This document shows, one piece after another, positions 33,029-43,893 of a stretch of 53,088 nt of DNA. Position numbers and translations under genes: made by a program. Origin of the DNA: Chryseobacterium sp. ON_d1 (lineage in GTDB: Bacteria > Bacteroidota > Bacteroidia > Flavobacteriales > Weeksellaceae); the NCBI RefSeq assembly GCF_006829085.1, contig NZ_BJTC01000008.1, forward strand, positions 230,028 through 283,115. Reading direction: 5' to 3'. Below the pieces are notes generated by a model. The model was not told where the DNA came from. It searched no databases and worked only from the letters and a program-made list of their open reading frames with translations. Position 1 is the first letter of the stretch; each line of letters begins with the position of its first letter.

Positions 33029-33775
33029 TTATTTATTCTTCAACTGTTCAGGGATGTTAGTGGTTACAAACCCGATTCCCTGTTTCTTCAATTCATCATA
33101 TACGGCAACATCATTAACGGTCCATGCATTGGTGATCAATCCTAATGCTTTGGCTTCAGCAATCCAGGTAGGATTTTTCTGGAAAACACTGTAGTGATAG
33201 TCCATACCGTCCAATCCTTCTTTTTTGATCTGTTCAGGAGACAATTCTCCGTTCAGATACTGTACTTTAAACGCAGGAGCCAATTTTTTGATTTCCTTAC
33301 AGATATTCAGGCTGAAAGAAATAAATTCACTCTGAGATTCCAGCTTCATATCTTTGATCATTTTGATCGTCTTTTGAGTAATTTCATTTTCAATTTCCGG
33401 AGTCTTCGCGGGTTTGATCTCTACAATTAACTTCAACGATTTATCTTTTTTTCCCTGTTTTAAATAATCTTTTAAAGTGGGGAAGCTTTCTCCATTGGAC
33501 AATTTCACAGCTTCCAATTCTTTGAAAGTTGCGTCTGAAATCTCCAAATTACCATGATGCTCATCATGATTGATCACCAATACGCCGTCTTTGGTCATTC
33601 TTACATCAAATTCAGACCCATATACTTTTAATTTCTGGGCATTCTCCAATGACTGAAGTGAGTTCTCTGTTGTAGGAGGTTGTGTCTGGAAATATCCTCT
33701 ATGGGCAATGATCTGGGTTTGTGCTTTCATCATAACTGTACTTAAAACTGCTAACCCTAAGATAAAATTTTTCAT
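33029..33775 (-). CDS. Secreted glycerophosphodiester phosphodiesterase
   Basis: The ATG at 33775 (MKNFILGLAVLSTVMMKAQT) gives a clear signal peptide; a longer in-frame reading up to 33856 adds a non-signal-like leader and is rejected. The mature protein has the GDPD barrel motifs IAHRGYFQ, PPTTENSLQSLENA, GSEFDVRMTKDGVLVINHD (metal-binding Glu/Asp and catalytic His pair) and VEIKP. It hydrolyses glycerophosphodiesters to glycerol-3-phosphate and an alcohol. With the neighbouring SusCD/phosphoesterase operon it suggests phospholipid-derived phosphodiester scavenging. Confidence 0.93.
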   Translation of the reverse strand: MKNFILGLAVLSTVMMKAQTQIIAHRGYFQTQPPTTENSLQSLENAQKLKVYGSEFDVRMTKDGVLVINHDEHHGNLEISDATFKELEAVKLSNGESFPTLKDYLKQGKKDKSLKLIVEIKPAKTPEIENEITQKTIKMIKDMKLESQSEFISFSLNICKEIKKLAPAFKVQYLNGELSPEQIKKEGLDGMDYHYSVFQKNPTWIAEAKALGLITNAWTVNDVAVYDELKKQGIGFVTTNIPEQLKNK

Positions 33776-33920
33776 AATATAATTTAGATTATTAAAACAA
33801 AGTTCTGAAACTTCCGGATAAAGGTAGTTATTAAAAAATGGAAACCACAGAGACATCAACGATTTTTAAAAACAGTGGCTGTTTCAATTTCTTTTATGTC
33901 TTCTGTGGTTCAAAAAGATG

Positions 33921-36900
33921 TTAGAAGGTGTACTTCGCACCGATCTGGATCTGGTAAGGATTTCCTGTCAGAGGAACCAAACCACCTCCACTTACGTTTT
34001 TGGTGTATTCATACTGCATCGTATCCTTATTGAACTTGGTTACTTTATACAAAGAAGTATTTCCGTATGATTTGTTTACTCCCCATTCTTTATTAAGCAG
34101 ATTTGCCACATTGAAGATATCTACAGAAAGCTCAAAAGCTCCGACCTTATCAAATTTAATTTTCTTGGCTACCCGCACATCCCAAACACCGTAGAAACCA
34201 TTCTTACCTCCGTTACGTTCTGCGATTTTCCCGTTATATTCATTAATATAATCTTTCAGAGCCTGACCTACCTGTGGATCATCCAGGATAGCTTTCGTGA
34301 GATTCGGGAAGATAAAAGCGAGGTCATTGGAATCTACAAAATCTCCGTTGATATTTCCTCCTGTGGTTGCAGAGAAGCGGGTTCCTCCGATTCCTGAATA
34401 TCTGATTCCTACTGTAAATCCGGCAATGGTAGGTGAGTTACCATAGATAACCACTTTATTACGGAACTGGTTGTCAGAATAGGTCATTCTTAAATCTCTC
34501 GGATCACTCTGGATCATGGTAGACAACGTTGCAGAGTTCGCTACGTTTCCGTTGTAAGAAGTATTGTCTTTGATATCAGACCAGGTGTAACTTGCTGTAA
34601 TTTCTCCATCTTTCCAGTAACGGTAACTTGTATCAATTACAAATGAGAACTGGTTTACTTTACCATCGCTTACCAATTCCAGTACCCTTCCGAAATTTTT
34701 ATTGATTCTTCCTGCTTTCCAGTCAAAACTCACACTGTTATTGGAGTTATTGGTAATGGCACTTGTAGGAATAAAGACACCTCTTCCATCTTCATTAGCT
34801 AAGGTAAAGAACGGATTGGCTACCATGTTTCTGTCGTAGTAATAGTAATTATTTCTACCTAAAGCCATATAACCTGCAATTCCTGCTCTGAATCTTTCAT
34901 TGAAGAAATGGGTATAAGAAATATTCGCTTTATAAACGATCGGGATTTTCGCATCTTTACCGGTATAGTTAATTGTTGGAATCTGATACTGGGAAAGAGA
35001 CGGAACAGAATTATAGTCATTCCTGTAACTGTTAAAATCAGGAGTAAGACCAATCGCCGTAGGATTTACATCCACTGTAGCAAGGTGTCTACCATCAAAT
35101 ACCAGGTTATTGATGATCATATAATTGTTGATATCGGAAGAGAAAATTCCGGCACCGAACTTCAGGAAGTCTTTATTCCCTTCATTGATATTCCAGTCAA
35201 ACTGGAATCTTGGCTGAATGACAAATGATTTGATTTTGTTATCCGTTCTGATTCCCATTTCGTCAAACAGTTTCTGGTTGAATTCTGCTTTCGGATAACC
35301 ACCGTAGTCTAATCTTAGACCGGCCATCAAATCAAGTCCTTTTGCTATTTTCGTCTGGAACTGACCATATACTCCGATATTCCAGATATTGGATCTTACG
35401 GATGGATCTGCCATCAAAGGAACTTCTCTGTAGAATCTGTAAGGTGTCATCGCGTCAAAGTTACTCATCCCCTGAAAATGGAATCTCCCGTTCACCTCAC
35501 TTCCGTATACAGATTTTGCCATTGTATACATAAGGTCGGCCCCGAAAGTATATTTTACCTTATCTGTATTGTAATACAAATTATCGACTACCTGAAATAC
35601 ATTATTTCTGAAGCTTTCCTGAGCAAAACGGTGTCCTCCGATCTGAATATTAGTTGACCCCACGCTTGATGATACTCCTTCCACAATCGCTCTTGGAACC
35701 GGTTTTCCTAATTGGCTGTTCTGGTAACTGTCCTGGAAAGTGTAAAGATATTGTGCCTTCAATTCATTGGTCAGATTAGGCTGAAGGTTTGATCTTAATG
35801 TTAACAACAAGCTGTTATCAAGGTTTTTGTCATTTCCGTAAGATTCAAAGAAGTTGATATTGGTATTATCACCCAATCCGTTTTTATTAAGGTCGTAGGT
35901 AAAGTTATTTCTGAGTGTTAATAAATGCTTTTCATTGATCTGCCAGTCAAGACGTAAGAATGCAGCATCGGAGTTTCTCACTTTATCAAATGTTCCGAAT
36001 TGCGGGGTGTTTCCTACCCCATATTTTGCTCTGGCAATATCCAGAAACTGGTTAAGTGTCTGTGTTGTTGTATTGAATCTTTTTTCGTCATCCGGAGACT
36101 TGATATCAGCAATGACCAATGGTCTTGAATCCAACTGATGGTCCCATGCAACGAAGAAATGCAATTTGTTTTTAATGATTGGACCTCCCAATGAAAATCC
36201 GAACTGGGAAGTAGAGAAATCATTATCTCTTTTGTTTCCTCTGATATCATATGGGCTGGAAAGCCAGTTGGTTCTTAAATATTCCCAGGCACTTCCTGAA
36301 AATTTATTGGTCCCTGATTTGGTAACAGCACTTACTGTTCCACCTCCGCTTCTTCCCAAAGTAACATCATATTGGTTGGTTGTGATTTTAAATTCACGTA
36401 CCGCTTCAATAGAGATTGAGAAAGGGGCACCGCTTCGGCTGGTAGTAGCTCCGGCAGAAGTAGGATTTTTGGCTGTCATCCCATCAATTGTAAAGTTGGT
36501 AGAAGACCCCAGCTGTCCGGAAAGGTTTCCACCTTTACCGCTCAGTGGTGATAGTTCAGCAAGATTGGCAAAATTTCGACCGTTTACGGGGAGTATGCTG
36601 ATATTTTTAGCAGAAATAGCGGTGGCCGCTCCCAGGTTTCCGATCTTGTTTTTAAGGTTCCCTGTAATCTTTACTTCTTCAATATGCTTCTCATTTCCAA
36701 GATCCATATTGACAGTAACCTGATCACCAAAATTCACATTGTACCCTTCTTTTTTATCATCGTTCACAATGACTGTGTAAGGCCCACCAAGAGGTATTTC
36801 TTTAAAAATATACTCCCCTTTTGAGTTCGTTTCCGTTTCCGTTCTGAATCCTGTAGACTCATTCACGATCGTTACTTTCACTTTTTCCTGAGCCGTGCTT

Positions 36901-37007
36901 CCCGGTCCGGTAACTTTCCCTACAATAGAAGCCTGTGTGGTCTGTGCATAAGCCATGGTTCCAAGCCCTAAAAACAATAATCCCAGTACAATCTTTACTT
37001 TTTTCAT
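33921..37007 (-). CDS. TonB-dependent receptor, Oar-like, with carboxypeptidase-regulatory domain
   Basis: The 1028-residue outer-membrane protein has a signal peptide (about 1-21, ending AYAQ). A carboxypeptidase-regulatory-like beta domain (about 25-110: SIVGKVTGPGSTAQEKVKVT) precedes a plug (about 125-240, with LPVNGRNFANLAELSPLSG and FTIDGMTAKN). A large barrel ends PYQIQIGAKYTF. The sequence style is that of Oar-type receptors, whose ligands are mostly unknown and can include peptides or signalling material. It has no SusD partner and is monocistronic. Confidence 0.92.
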   Translation of the reverse strand: MKKVKIVLGLLFLGLGTMAYAQTTQASIVGKVTGPGSTAQEKVKVTIVNESTGFRTETETNSKGEYIFKEIPLGGPYTVIVNDDKKEGYNVNFGDQVTVNMDLGNEKHIEEVKITGNLKNKIGNLGAATAISAKNISILPVNGRNFANLAELSPLSGKGGNLSGQLGSSTNFTIDGMTAKNPTSAGATTSRSGAPFSISIEAVREFKITTNQYDVTLGRSGGGTVSAVTKSGTNKFSGSAWEYLRTNWLSSPYDIRGNKRDNDFSTSQFGFSLGGPIIKNKLHFFVAWDHQLDSRPLVIADIKSPDDEKRFNTTTQTLNQFLDIARAKYGVGNTPQFGTFDKVRNSDAAFLRLDWQINEKHLLTLRNNFTYDLNKNGLGDNTNINFFESYGNDKNLDNSLLLTLRSNLQPNLTNELKAQYLYTFQDSYQNSQLGKPVPRAIVEGVSSSVGSTNIQIGGHRFAQESFRNNVFQVVDNLYYNTDKVKYTFGADLMYTMAKSVYGSEVNGRFHFQGMSNFDAMTPYRFYREVPLMADPSVRSNIWNIGVYGQFQTKIAKGLDLMAGLRLDYGGYPKAEFNQKLFDEMGIRTDNKIKSFVIQPRFQFDWNINEGNKDFLKFGAGIFSSDINNYMIINNLVFDGRHLATVDVNPTAIGLTPDFNSYRNDYNSVPSLSQYQIPTINYTGKDAKIPIVYKANISYTHFFNERFRAGIAGYMALGRNNYYYYDRNMVANPFFTLANEDGRGVFIPTSAITNNSNNSVSFDWKAGRINKNFGRVLELVSDGKVNQFSFVIDTSYRYWKDGEITASYTWSDIKDNTSYNGNVANSATLSTMIQSDPRDLRMTYSDNQFRNKVVIYGNSPTIAGFTVGIRYSGIGGTRFSATTGGNINGDFVDSNDLAFIFPNLTKAILDDPQVGQALKDYINEYNGKIAERNGGKNGFYGVWDVRVAKKIKFDKVGAFELSVDIFNVANLLNKEWGVNKSYGNTSLYKVTKFNKDTMQYEYTKNVSGGGLVPLTGNPYQIQIGAKYTF

Positions 37008-37109
37008 TTCTTCCGAAGATCTATATTATTAATTTTTTGATATTCGCCCGGAAACCTCTTTGATTTTCATGATGATAGATCATTTTGAGGTTTCTTTTAA
37101 TCAGATGTG

Positions 37110-37117
37110 CAAAGGTA
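37110..37117 (-). promoter_or_regulatory. -7 promoter element of the Oar-like receptor gene
   Basis: TACCTTTG on the minus strand matches TAnnTTTG and predicts a leader of about 95 nt before the ATG at 37007. The rest of the 325-bp divergent gap is AT-rich with no gene. Confidence 0.45.
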
Positions 37118-37254
37118 TTTTGACTTTAAGGGGCAGGTGTTTAAGAAAGCTTTAACATTTTTTTAATTAAATCAGAACGTTATGTTAAATTACTTTAAAT
37201 ACCTGTTTTATAGCGTGCAAAATCAGCATGTTAAAGCATGTTACGGATTTTTAA

Positions 37255-39336
<2,082 letters not shown>

Positions 39337-39358
39337 TAAAATTTTAAAATATTTTCAG

Positions 39359-39390
39359 AAAAGACCATTGAAATAATTCAATGGTCTTTT
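39359..39390. terminator. Bidirectional terminator between ligA and the toxin gene
   Basis: AAAAGACCATTGAA-ataa-TTCAATGGTCTTTT has a 10-bp GC-containing stem extended by A/T runs on both sides. It lies 23 nt after ligA and can also end the minus-strand toxin-antitoxin transcript. Confidence 0.85.
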
Positions 39391-39451
39391 ATTATTATAG
39401 AAATGAGTCGAATTAAATAATTTCTCACTTTTTATCCTCTCTCCTTCCATC

Positions 39452-39712
39452 TCAAACAGAAAGTATGATTAACTCAGAATTTGAAAATTCATAAAATATC
39501 AGATAATCTCTTACTATTTTTACCCGTACCTTTTCAATATCTGTTTTTCTTCCTATTGTAGGGTGATCGGCTAATAACCCGATATTATACAGGATCAGCC
39601 TATTGAGTTTTATACTGAAAGTTCTAGTTTTATTTCTTAGCATCCAATATTCAAGAATTTCTTTTCTTTCTTTATTGGCTTTAACGGTCCAAATTACTTT
39701 TCTTTTAGCCAT
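39452..39712 (-). CDS. RelE/ParE-family toxin, C-terminally truncated
   Basis: The 86-residue protein has the ParE/RelE fold: an N-terminal helix pair with WTVKANKERKEILEYW, NIGLLADHPTIGRKT, and VRVKIVRDYLIFYEF. It ends ...LIILSV at a TGA. The family normally continues with Trp-Asp-x-Arg-Arg, and the codons after the TGA read DGRREDKK before a second stop at 39425-39427. This suggests a TGG-to-TGA change removing the C-terminal tail. ParE toxins poison gyrase and RelE toxins cut mRNA; which applies is unknown. It overlaps the antitoxin gene by 19 nt. Activity of the truncated form is uncertain. Confidence 0.85.
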   Translation of the reverse strand: MAKRKVIWTVKANKERKEILEYWMLRNKTRTFSIKLNRLILYNIGLLADHPTIGRKTDIEKVRVKIVRDYLIFYEFSNSELIILSV

Positions 39713-39930
39713 TCTTCTATATCCTGATTGGCCTGATCTTCCGTAAGATATGCTTTATTCTTATATTCTTCTCTTCCTTCAGCAACTCTTTCTTTTTGCT
39801 CGGTAGTAAGAATATATTCATTCTGGTCCAATTCAAAATCAAGAATCTTTTGAATTTCTTCAATAATTCGGGCTTCTTTTAATTGGGTAATTCTGTTAAT
39901 TAAATCAATTTTTAAATCTGAAGTATTCAT
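39694..39930 (-). CDS. Antitoxin of the RelE/ParE pair
   Basis: The 78-residue antitoxin precedes and overlaps the toxin gene. It is helical and acidic, with a C-terminal toxin-wrapping tail (TEDQANQDIEEWLKEK). The N-terminus (LKIDLINRITQLKEARIIEE) is the kind seen in flavobacterial partners of ParE/RelE toxins; no classical ribbon-helix-helix is obvious. It should neutralise the toxin and may repress the operon. Confidence 0.85.
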   Translation of the reverse strand: MNTSDLKIDLINRITQLKEARIIEEIQKILDFELDQNEYILTTEQKERVAEGREEYKNKAYLTEDQANQDIEEWLKEK

Positions 39931-39957
39931 CTTATGTGATTTAAGATCAAATTTAGA

Positions 39958-39965
39958 AAAATTTA
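39958..39965 (-). promoter_or_regulatory. -7 promoter element of the toxin-antitoxin operon
   Basis: TAAATTTG on the minus strand fits TAnnTTTG, 27 nt above the antitoxin ATG. The -33 element is not evident. Confidence 0.45.
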
Positions 39966-39966
39966 T

Positions 39967-40425
39967 TTACTTAAAAATAATAATAGTATATGAAGCATTT
40001 TCTCCTGATTTTGACAGAATCATCCTGATATGTTCTTTATTCCTGTAGTAATCTATGTAAGGTTCTTTGGTAATGATCTTTCCTTTCCCTGTTTCTTTAT
40101 ACCCGGTTGCCAATATCAGTTTAAGATACTGATCATATTCTTTCTTCTCTTTAAACTCAAATTCAATCCTGTCTTCTGATTTTTCTTCTTTATATTCAAA
40201 CTTCCCTATTTTTGAGGTGTAGTCCGGGGCTTCGTATTCGGTTAAAAGAAAGCCTAAGCCCTCAGTTCTGTCATAAAATCTGAACTTCAGCTGCTTCATT
40301 TCCTTTTTAAACTCATCCATTGTCAGTTTGTTGAAACCTTTAAGCTGTTCTAATGTGAATGTCTGAGCAGAAACCTGAATACTCAATACAACTGAAAATA
40401 ATAAGAGCCCTAAAGTTTTTCTCAT
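39967..40425 (-). CDS. Hypothetical secreted protein
   Basis: Start chosen at the ATG at 40425 (MRKTLGLLLFSVVLSIQVSAQ), which gives a clean signal peptide and lies below the promoter at 40440-40447. The mature protein of about 132 residues is very rich in Lys and Glu (KIGKFEYKEEKSEDRIEFEF) and ends SYTIIIFK. It reads as a small beta/alpha periplasmic protein. I do not recognise a family. Confidence 0.65.
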   Translation of the reverse strand: MRKTLGLLLFSVVLSIQVSAQTFTLEQLKGFNKLTMDEFKKEMKQLKFRFYDRTEGLGFLLTEYEAPDYTSKIGKFEYKEEKSEDRIEFEFKEKKEYDQYLKLILATGYKETGKGKIITKEPYIDYYRNKEHIRMILSKSGENASYTIIIFK

Positions 40426-40439
40426 TGTTATTTTTATCA

Positions 40440-40447
40440 CAAATATA
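40440..40447 (-). promoter_or_regulatory. -7 promoter element of the hypothetical secreted protein gene
   Basis: TATATTTG on the minus strand fits TAnnTTTG and predicts a start near 40433. That excludes the longer reading beginning at 40440. Confidence 0.5.
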
Positions 40448-40458
40448 AGAATAACGGT

Positions 40459-40926
40459 TTATGCTTCTTTAAGCAACACTTTCCGGAACAGTAAAATTTC
40501 TTCCTTGTTTAATCCTTCCAAAGAAATTGTGCGTTTTGTATTGGGCATCCAGTCAGGATAAAGAATCAGTTCCACATAATTATCATGGATATGAAACTCT
40601 CTCAGAACTTCCGGGTTTCTTGTATTTCTTCGATCTGATCCAAATCTCAGATTGATACACTTACCGGGAACAATGTAAAAATCTTTAGGAAACAAAAACA
40701 TAGAATTCTGATTCATGAAAATTTCAAAACTGCACCATCCAATTTTTTTACTATAGCTAAGACTTCCTTTAGTGACTGAAACAATGGTGCCATGGATATT
40801 TTTAAAAACTACCGCATCCGGCTGTTTATATTTTTCGATAATTTTATTTTTCTGGCTATAAAAGAAAATTCTTGAAATGATAAAAAATACTACACCTGCC
40901 AATGGCAAATAGAAAAAAGGATCCAT
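40459..40926 (-). CDS. Hypothetical membrane-anchored protein
   Basis: The 155-residue protein has one N-terminal membrane segment (FFYLPLAGVVFFIISRIFFY, about 4-23) and then a cytoplasmic or periplasmic beta-rich domain (FKNIHGTIVSVTKGSLSYSK; LREFHIHDNYVELILYP). No known domain is recognised. It lies 79 nt downstream of the histidine kinase gene on the same strand and might be a tail gene of that transcript, though nothing links it to potassium uptake. Confidence 0.6.
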   Translation of the reverse strand: MDPFFYLPLAGVVFFIISRIFFYSQKNKIIEKYKQPDAVVFKNIHGTIVSVTKGSLSYSKKIGWCSFEIFMNQNSMFLFPKDFYIVPGKCINLRFGSDRRNTRNPEVLREFHIHDNYVELILYPDWMPNTKRTISLEGLNKEEILLFRKVLLKEA

Positions 40927-41005
40927 GAATTTAAAAGGATAGAATTACAAATTTTTAAATAAGAAAAATCAAATATTTTCTTATTCAAAGATATAACAAT
41001 AACCC

Positions 41006-42721
41006 TTATGAAACCGGCAGTCTGAAATAAAACGTACTTCCGTTATTCAGAGAACTCTTCACTCCTATTTCTCCATGTTGTTTCTCAATAAAATTCTTTG
41101 AAATTGCTAATCCAAGCCCCGTACCATTCTGATGCTCGCCGGGAACCTGAAAATAGCGGTCAAAGATCTGTCGGTGGTATTTTTCATCAATTCCGCTTCC
41201 GGTATCAATGATGCTGAACTGAATGAAAGAATCCAGTTTCTCAACTACAATCTTAATACTTTCGTCCTGAAAAGAATGCTTTACCGCATTAGTCAGGAAA
41301 TTATTCATTACCCAGACCGTTTTATCAAAATCAGCTGTCACAGCATCGCTGTCTTCTAGAAGATATTCCGTACTGATGGAAATGTTTTTCTGCTCTGCAA
41401 GCTTTTCAACGTTCTTTACAGCAGTCTGTACGATTTCTTTTGGGGAGCATTTTTCAACAGTCAGTCTGATGTTTCCGGATTCTACCTGGGAAAGGTTAAG
41501 CAGCTCACCTGTAATATCCAGTAAGCGCTGTCCGTCTTCATTGATACTTTTCAACAATTCCTGCTGCTGCTCGTTGAGCTCTCCGAACTTTTGGTTTCCA
41601 AGGAGCTGAACTCCCATCTTGATAGCTGAGATCGGTGTTTTCAGTTCATGGGATATGGTTGCAATAAAATTGGTTTTGGCAAAATCCAGTTCTTTAAAAG
41701 GGGTAATATTTCTCAGTAAGATTACCTTTCCGATATATTTTTTCTCTTTTTCGCCTGTTTTTACAATATTGATGGGAATAATATCCTGCTCAAAATAGTT
41801 TTCCTTGTTATCGCGGACAATTTTAATCGGATCTTTTACCGGATGATCAATATTTTTCAATAGTTCACGCATCAGATCATTATTAACAGCCACTTCATGA
41901 GCCGTTTTTCCGATAATTTCTTCTTTGTGAAGATTGGTGATTTTCAAAGCTTCATCATTAATCATATAGATAAAATGATTTTCATCCAACCCAATAACTG
42001 CATCATGCATGTTATTGACCAGCGTTTCGATCCGTTTTTTATCCATCAACTGTTTTGAAAGTGTACTGCTTTCGTACTCCTGAAGTTTCTCTGCCATACT
42101 GTTGAACGAATCGGCAAGGCTGTTAAATTCTTCACTTCCTTTGAAATGAACCCTTTCACTATAGTTTTTATCGGCAATCTGTTTAATACTGAAGGTAAGC
42201 TGATTAATGGGCTCTGCAATGGTTTGGGGTAAATTGAAAAGTAATATAAAAGCGATCAGAAAACAAACAGTTCCTAAGCTTACGATCCAGAACGTGGCAT
42301 TTTCTGCTGTAATGATGGCAATATCACTCTTCCGTTCAATCCCTTTCATATTCAAAGACATAATCTTGGCCAGATCTTCCCGTATCAGCTTTTCTTTTTG
42401 GATATCCGGAGCTTTCAGATAGCTGTCGAAATGAAGGTTCAGATTCTGCGTGGCTTCTTTTTCTCCAAATTCTGTAAGATTTTTTTCCTGAAGTTTATTA
42501 TTTTTCTGAAAATCTGCTATTGCAACAGTACTGTCCGTGCTGATATGATCAAGGGCAAGCAGCATATTCTTGGAAAACTCCAGACTGTTGTAATTGGCAG
42601 TAAGAATTTTTTCAGTATCAGATTTTAATTTATTGATATATACAGAACCTATCACTGAAAGCAGAACGATCAGCAGGAATAAAAGGCCAACGCCTAAGGT
42701 AAGTTTCGTTTTAAGTTTCAT
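41006..42721 (-). CDS. Sensor histidine kinase (HAMP-PAS-HisKA-HATPase) of the kdp locus
   Basis: The 571-residue membrane kinase has TM1 at about 8-28, a helical periplasmic sensor of about 115 residues, TM2 at about 145-165 and a HAMP segment. A PAS domain (about 230-345, VNNMHDAVIGLDENHFIYMI) and the phosphoacceptor helix FIATISHELKTPISAIK follow. An ATPase domain has the N box (NNFLTNAVKHS), G1 (DTGSGID) and G2 (GTGLGLAIS). It starts 6 nt after the kinase-less KdpD module, so the two probably form one split sensor. The likely partner is the NtrC-type regulator at the other end of the locus. Confidence 0.92.
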   Translation of the reverse strand: MKLKTKLTLGVGLLFLLIVLLSVIGSVYINKLKSDTEKILTANYNSLEFSKNMLLALDHISTDSTVAIADFQKNNKLQEKNLTEFGEKEATQNLNLHFDSYLKAPDIQKEKLIREDLAKIMSLNMKGIERKSDIAIITAENATFWIVSLGTVCFLIAFILLFNLPQTIAEPINQLTFSIKQIADKNYSERVHFKGSEEFNSLADSFNSMAEKLQEYESSTLSKQLMDKKRIETLVNNMHDAVIGLDENHFIYMINDEALKITNLHKEEIIGKTAHEVAVNNDLMRELLKNIDHPVKDPIKIVRDNKENYFEQDIIPINIVKTGEKEKKYIGKVILLRNITPFKELDFAKTNFIATISHELKTPISAIKMGVQLLGNQKFGELNEQQQELLKSINEDGQRLLDITGELLNLSQVESGNIRLTVEKCSPKEIVQTAVKNVEKLAEQKNISISTEYLLEDSDAVTADFDKTVWVMNNFLTNAVKHSFQDESIKIVVEKLDSFIQFSIIDTGSGIDEKYHRQIFDRYFQVPGEHQNGTGLGLAISKNFIEKQHGEIGVKSSLNNGSTFYFRLPVS

Positions 42722-42727
42722 TACTTT

Positions 42728-43837
42728 TTAAGATAAAATAATAATATCTATCTGTCTTTCATTCAGTCTGTTCATCAGGGTATAGATCCAGCTGTATCCC
42801 AGGAGCCGATGCCAGAACCTGGCATGAGGTTTCCCAATACACACTGTTGTAATATTATGGGCTATCACATATTCCAGAATTCCGTTATGAACGCTGCTTT
42901 CCTTGATGCGGACTACTTTGGCACCCAATTCCTGTGCTAAATTAAAATTATTAATCAAATACCGCTGCTTATCCAGCGCAATTTTTTCAGGATTTTCTGA
43001 GGGTTTCTGCACGTATAAAACCGTCCACGGGCTGTTATAATAACTTGCTAATCTTGCTGTTTTACGGATAATTGTTTTGGCAATTTTTTCGTTACTGCTG
43101 ATACAGGCCAGGAATTTTATGGGTTTAAAATTTTCAGTTTTAATCTCTGTTTCCACCTTTCTTTCCACATGGGTGGCTACTTCTTTTAAAGCTAATTCAC
43201 GAAGCTGCAGAATATGCCCGCTCTGGAAAAAGTTACTCAGCGCTGTCTGAATTTTTTCTTTCTTATAGATTTTCCCTTCCTTTAAACGGGTGAGCAGCTC
43301 ATCTGCGGTAAGGTCAATATTCACCACTTCATCTGCCAGTGCCAGTATCTTATCCGGAACCCGTTCTGTTACTTCCACTCCCGTGATTTTTTTTACTTCT
43401 TCATTCAGGCTTTCGATGTGCTGGATATTCATGGCACTGATGACGTTGATTCCGTTATCAAGAATTTCCAGCACATCCTGCCATCTTTTTTTATTCTTGG
43501 AACCTTCTACGTTGGTATGGGCAAGTTCATCCACTAATACGACTTCAGGATGTTCGTTGATAATGGCCTGAAGATCCATTTCTTCAAGGTTCTTTCCTTT
43601 ATAAAAGACTGATTTCCTTTCAATTTGAGGAAGACCCTCCTCCAAAGCTTCGGTTTCTTCCCGTCCATGAGTTTCAATGTACCCAATCTTTACATCAATG
43701 CCATTTCGCAAAAGGGAATGTGCTTCCTGAAGCATACGGAACGTCTTTCCTACGCCTGCACTCATCCCGATATAAATTTTGAATTTTCCTTTGCGGGACT
43801 TTTGGATCAGTTCTAAAAAATCTTTTGCTGATGACAT
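42728..43837 (-). CDS. kdpD: KdpD N-terminal sensor module without kinase
   Basis: Start set at the ATG at 43837 (MSSAKDFLELIQKSRKGKFK); the reading from 43903 would overlap the porin gene. The protein of about 369 residues matches the cytoplasmic N-terminal part of KdpD. It has a Walker A motif GMSAGVGKT, ETHGREET, Walker B VVLVDELAHTN, and the universal-stress-protein (USP) domain (about 230-369). All of KdpD's membrane and histidine kinase part is absent; a separate kinase follows 6 nt later. The USP domain in other KdpDs binds c-di-AMP or senses K+; here that is inference. Confidence 0.92.
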   Translation of the reverse strand: MSSAKDFLELIQKSRKGKFKIYIGMSAGVGKTFRMLQEAHSLLRNGIDVKIGYIETHGREETEALEEGLPQIERKSVFYKGKNLEEMDLQAIINEHPEVVLVDELAHTNVEGSKNKKRWQDVLEILDNGINVISAMNIQHIESLNEEVKKITGVEVTERVPDKILALADEVVNIDLTADELLTRLKEGKIYKKEKIQTALSNFFQSGHILQLRELALKEVATHVERKVETEIKTENFKPIKFLACISSNEKIAKTIIRKTARLASYYNSPWTVLYVQKPSENPEKIALDKQRYLINNFNLAQELGAKVVRIKESSVHNGILEYVIAHNITTVCIGKPHARFWHRLLGYSWIYTLMNRLNERQIDIIILS

Positions 43838-43893
43838 TGATTTTATTCTTTTTAATTTTACTTTAAGCACTTTTCCTGTAGCTAAATTCGTTT

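Noticed and set aside
36166..36723. 185-codon plus-strand frame opposite the Oar-like receptor
   Set aside because: It is antisense to the plug and regulatory domains of the receptor; Pro/Leu/Ser-rich with no start signal.
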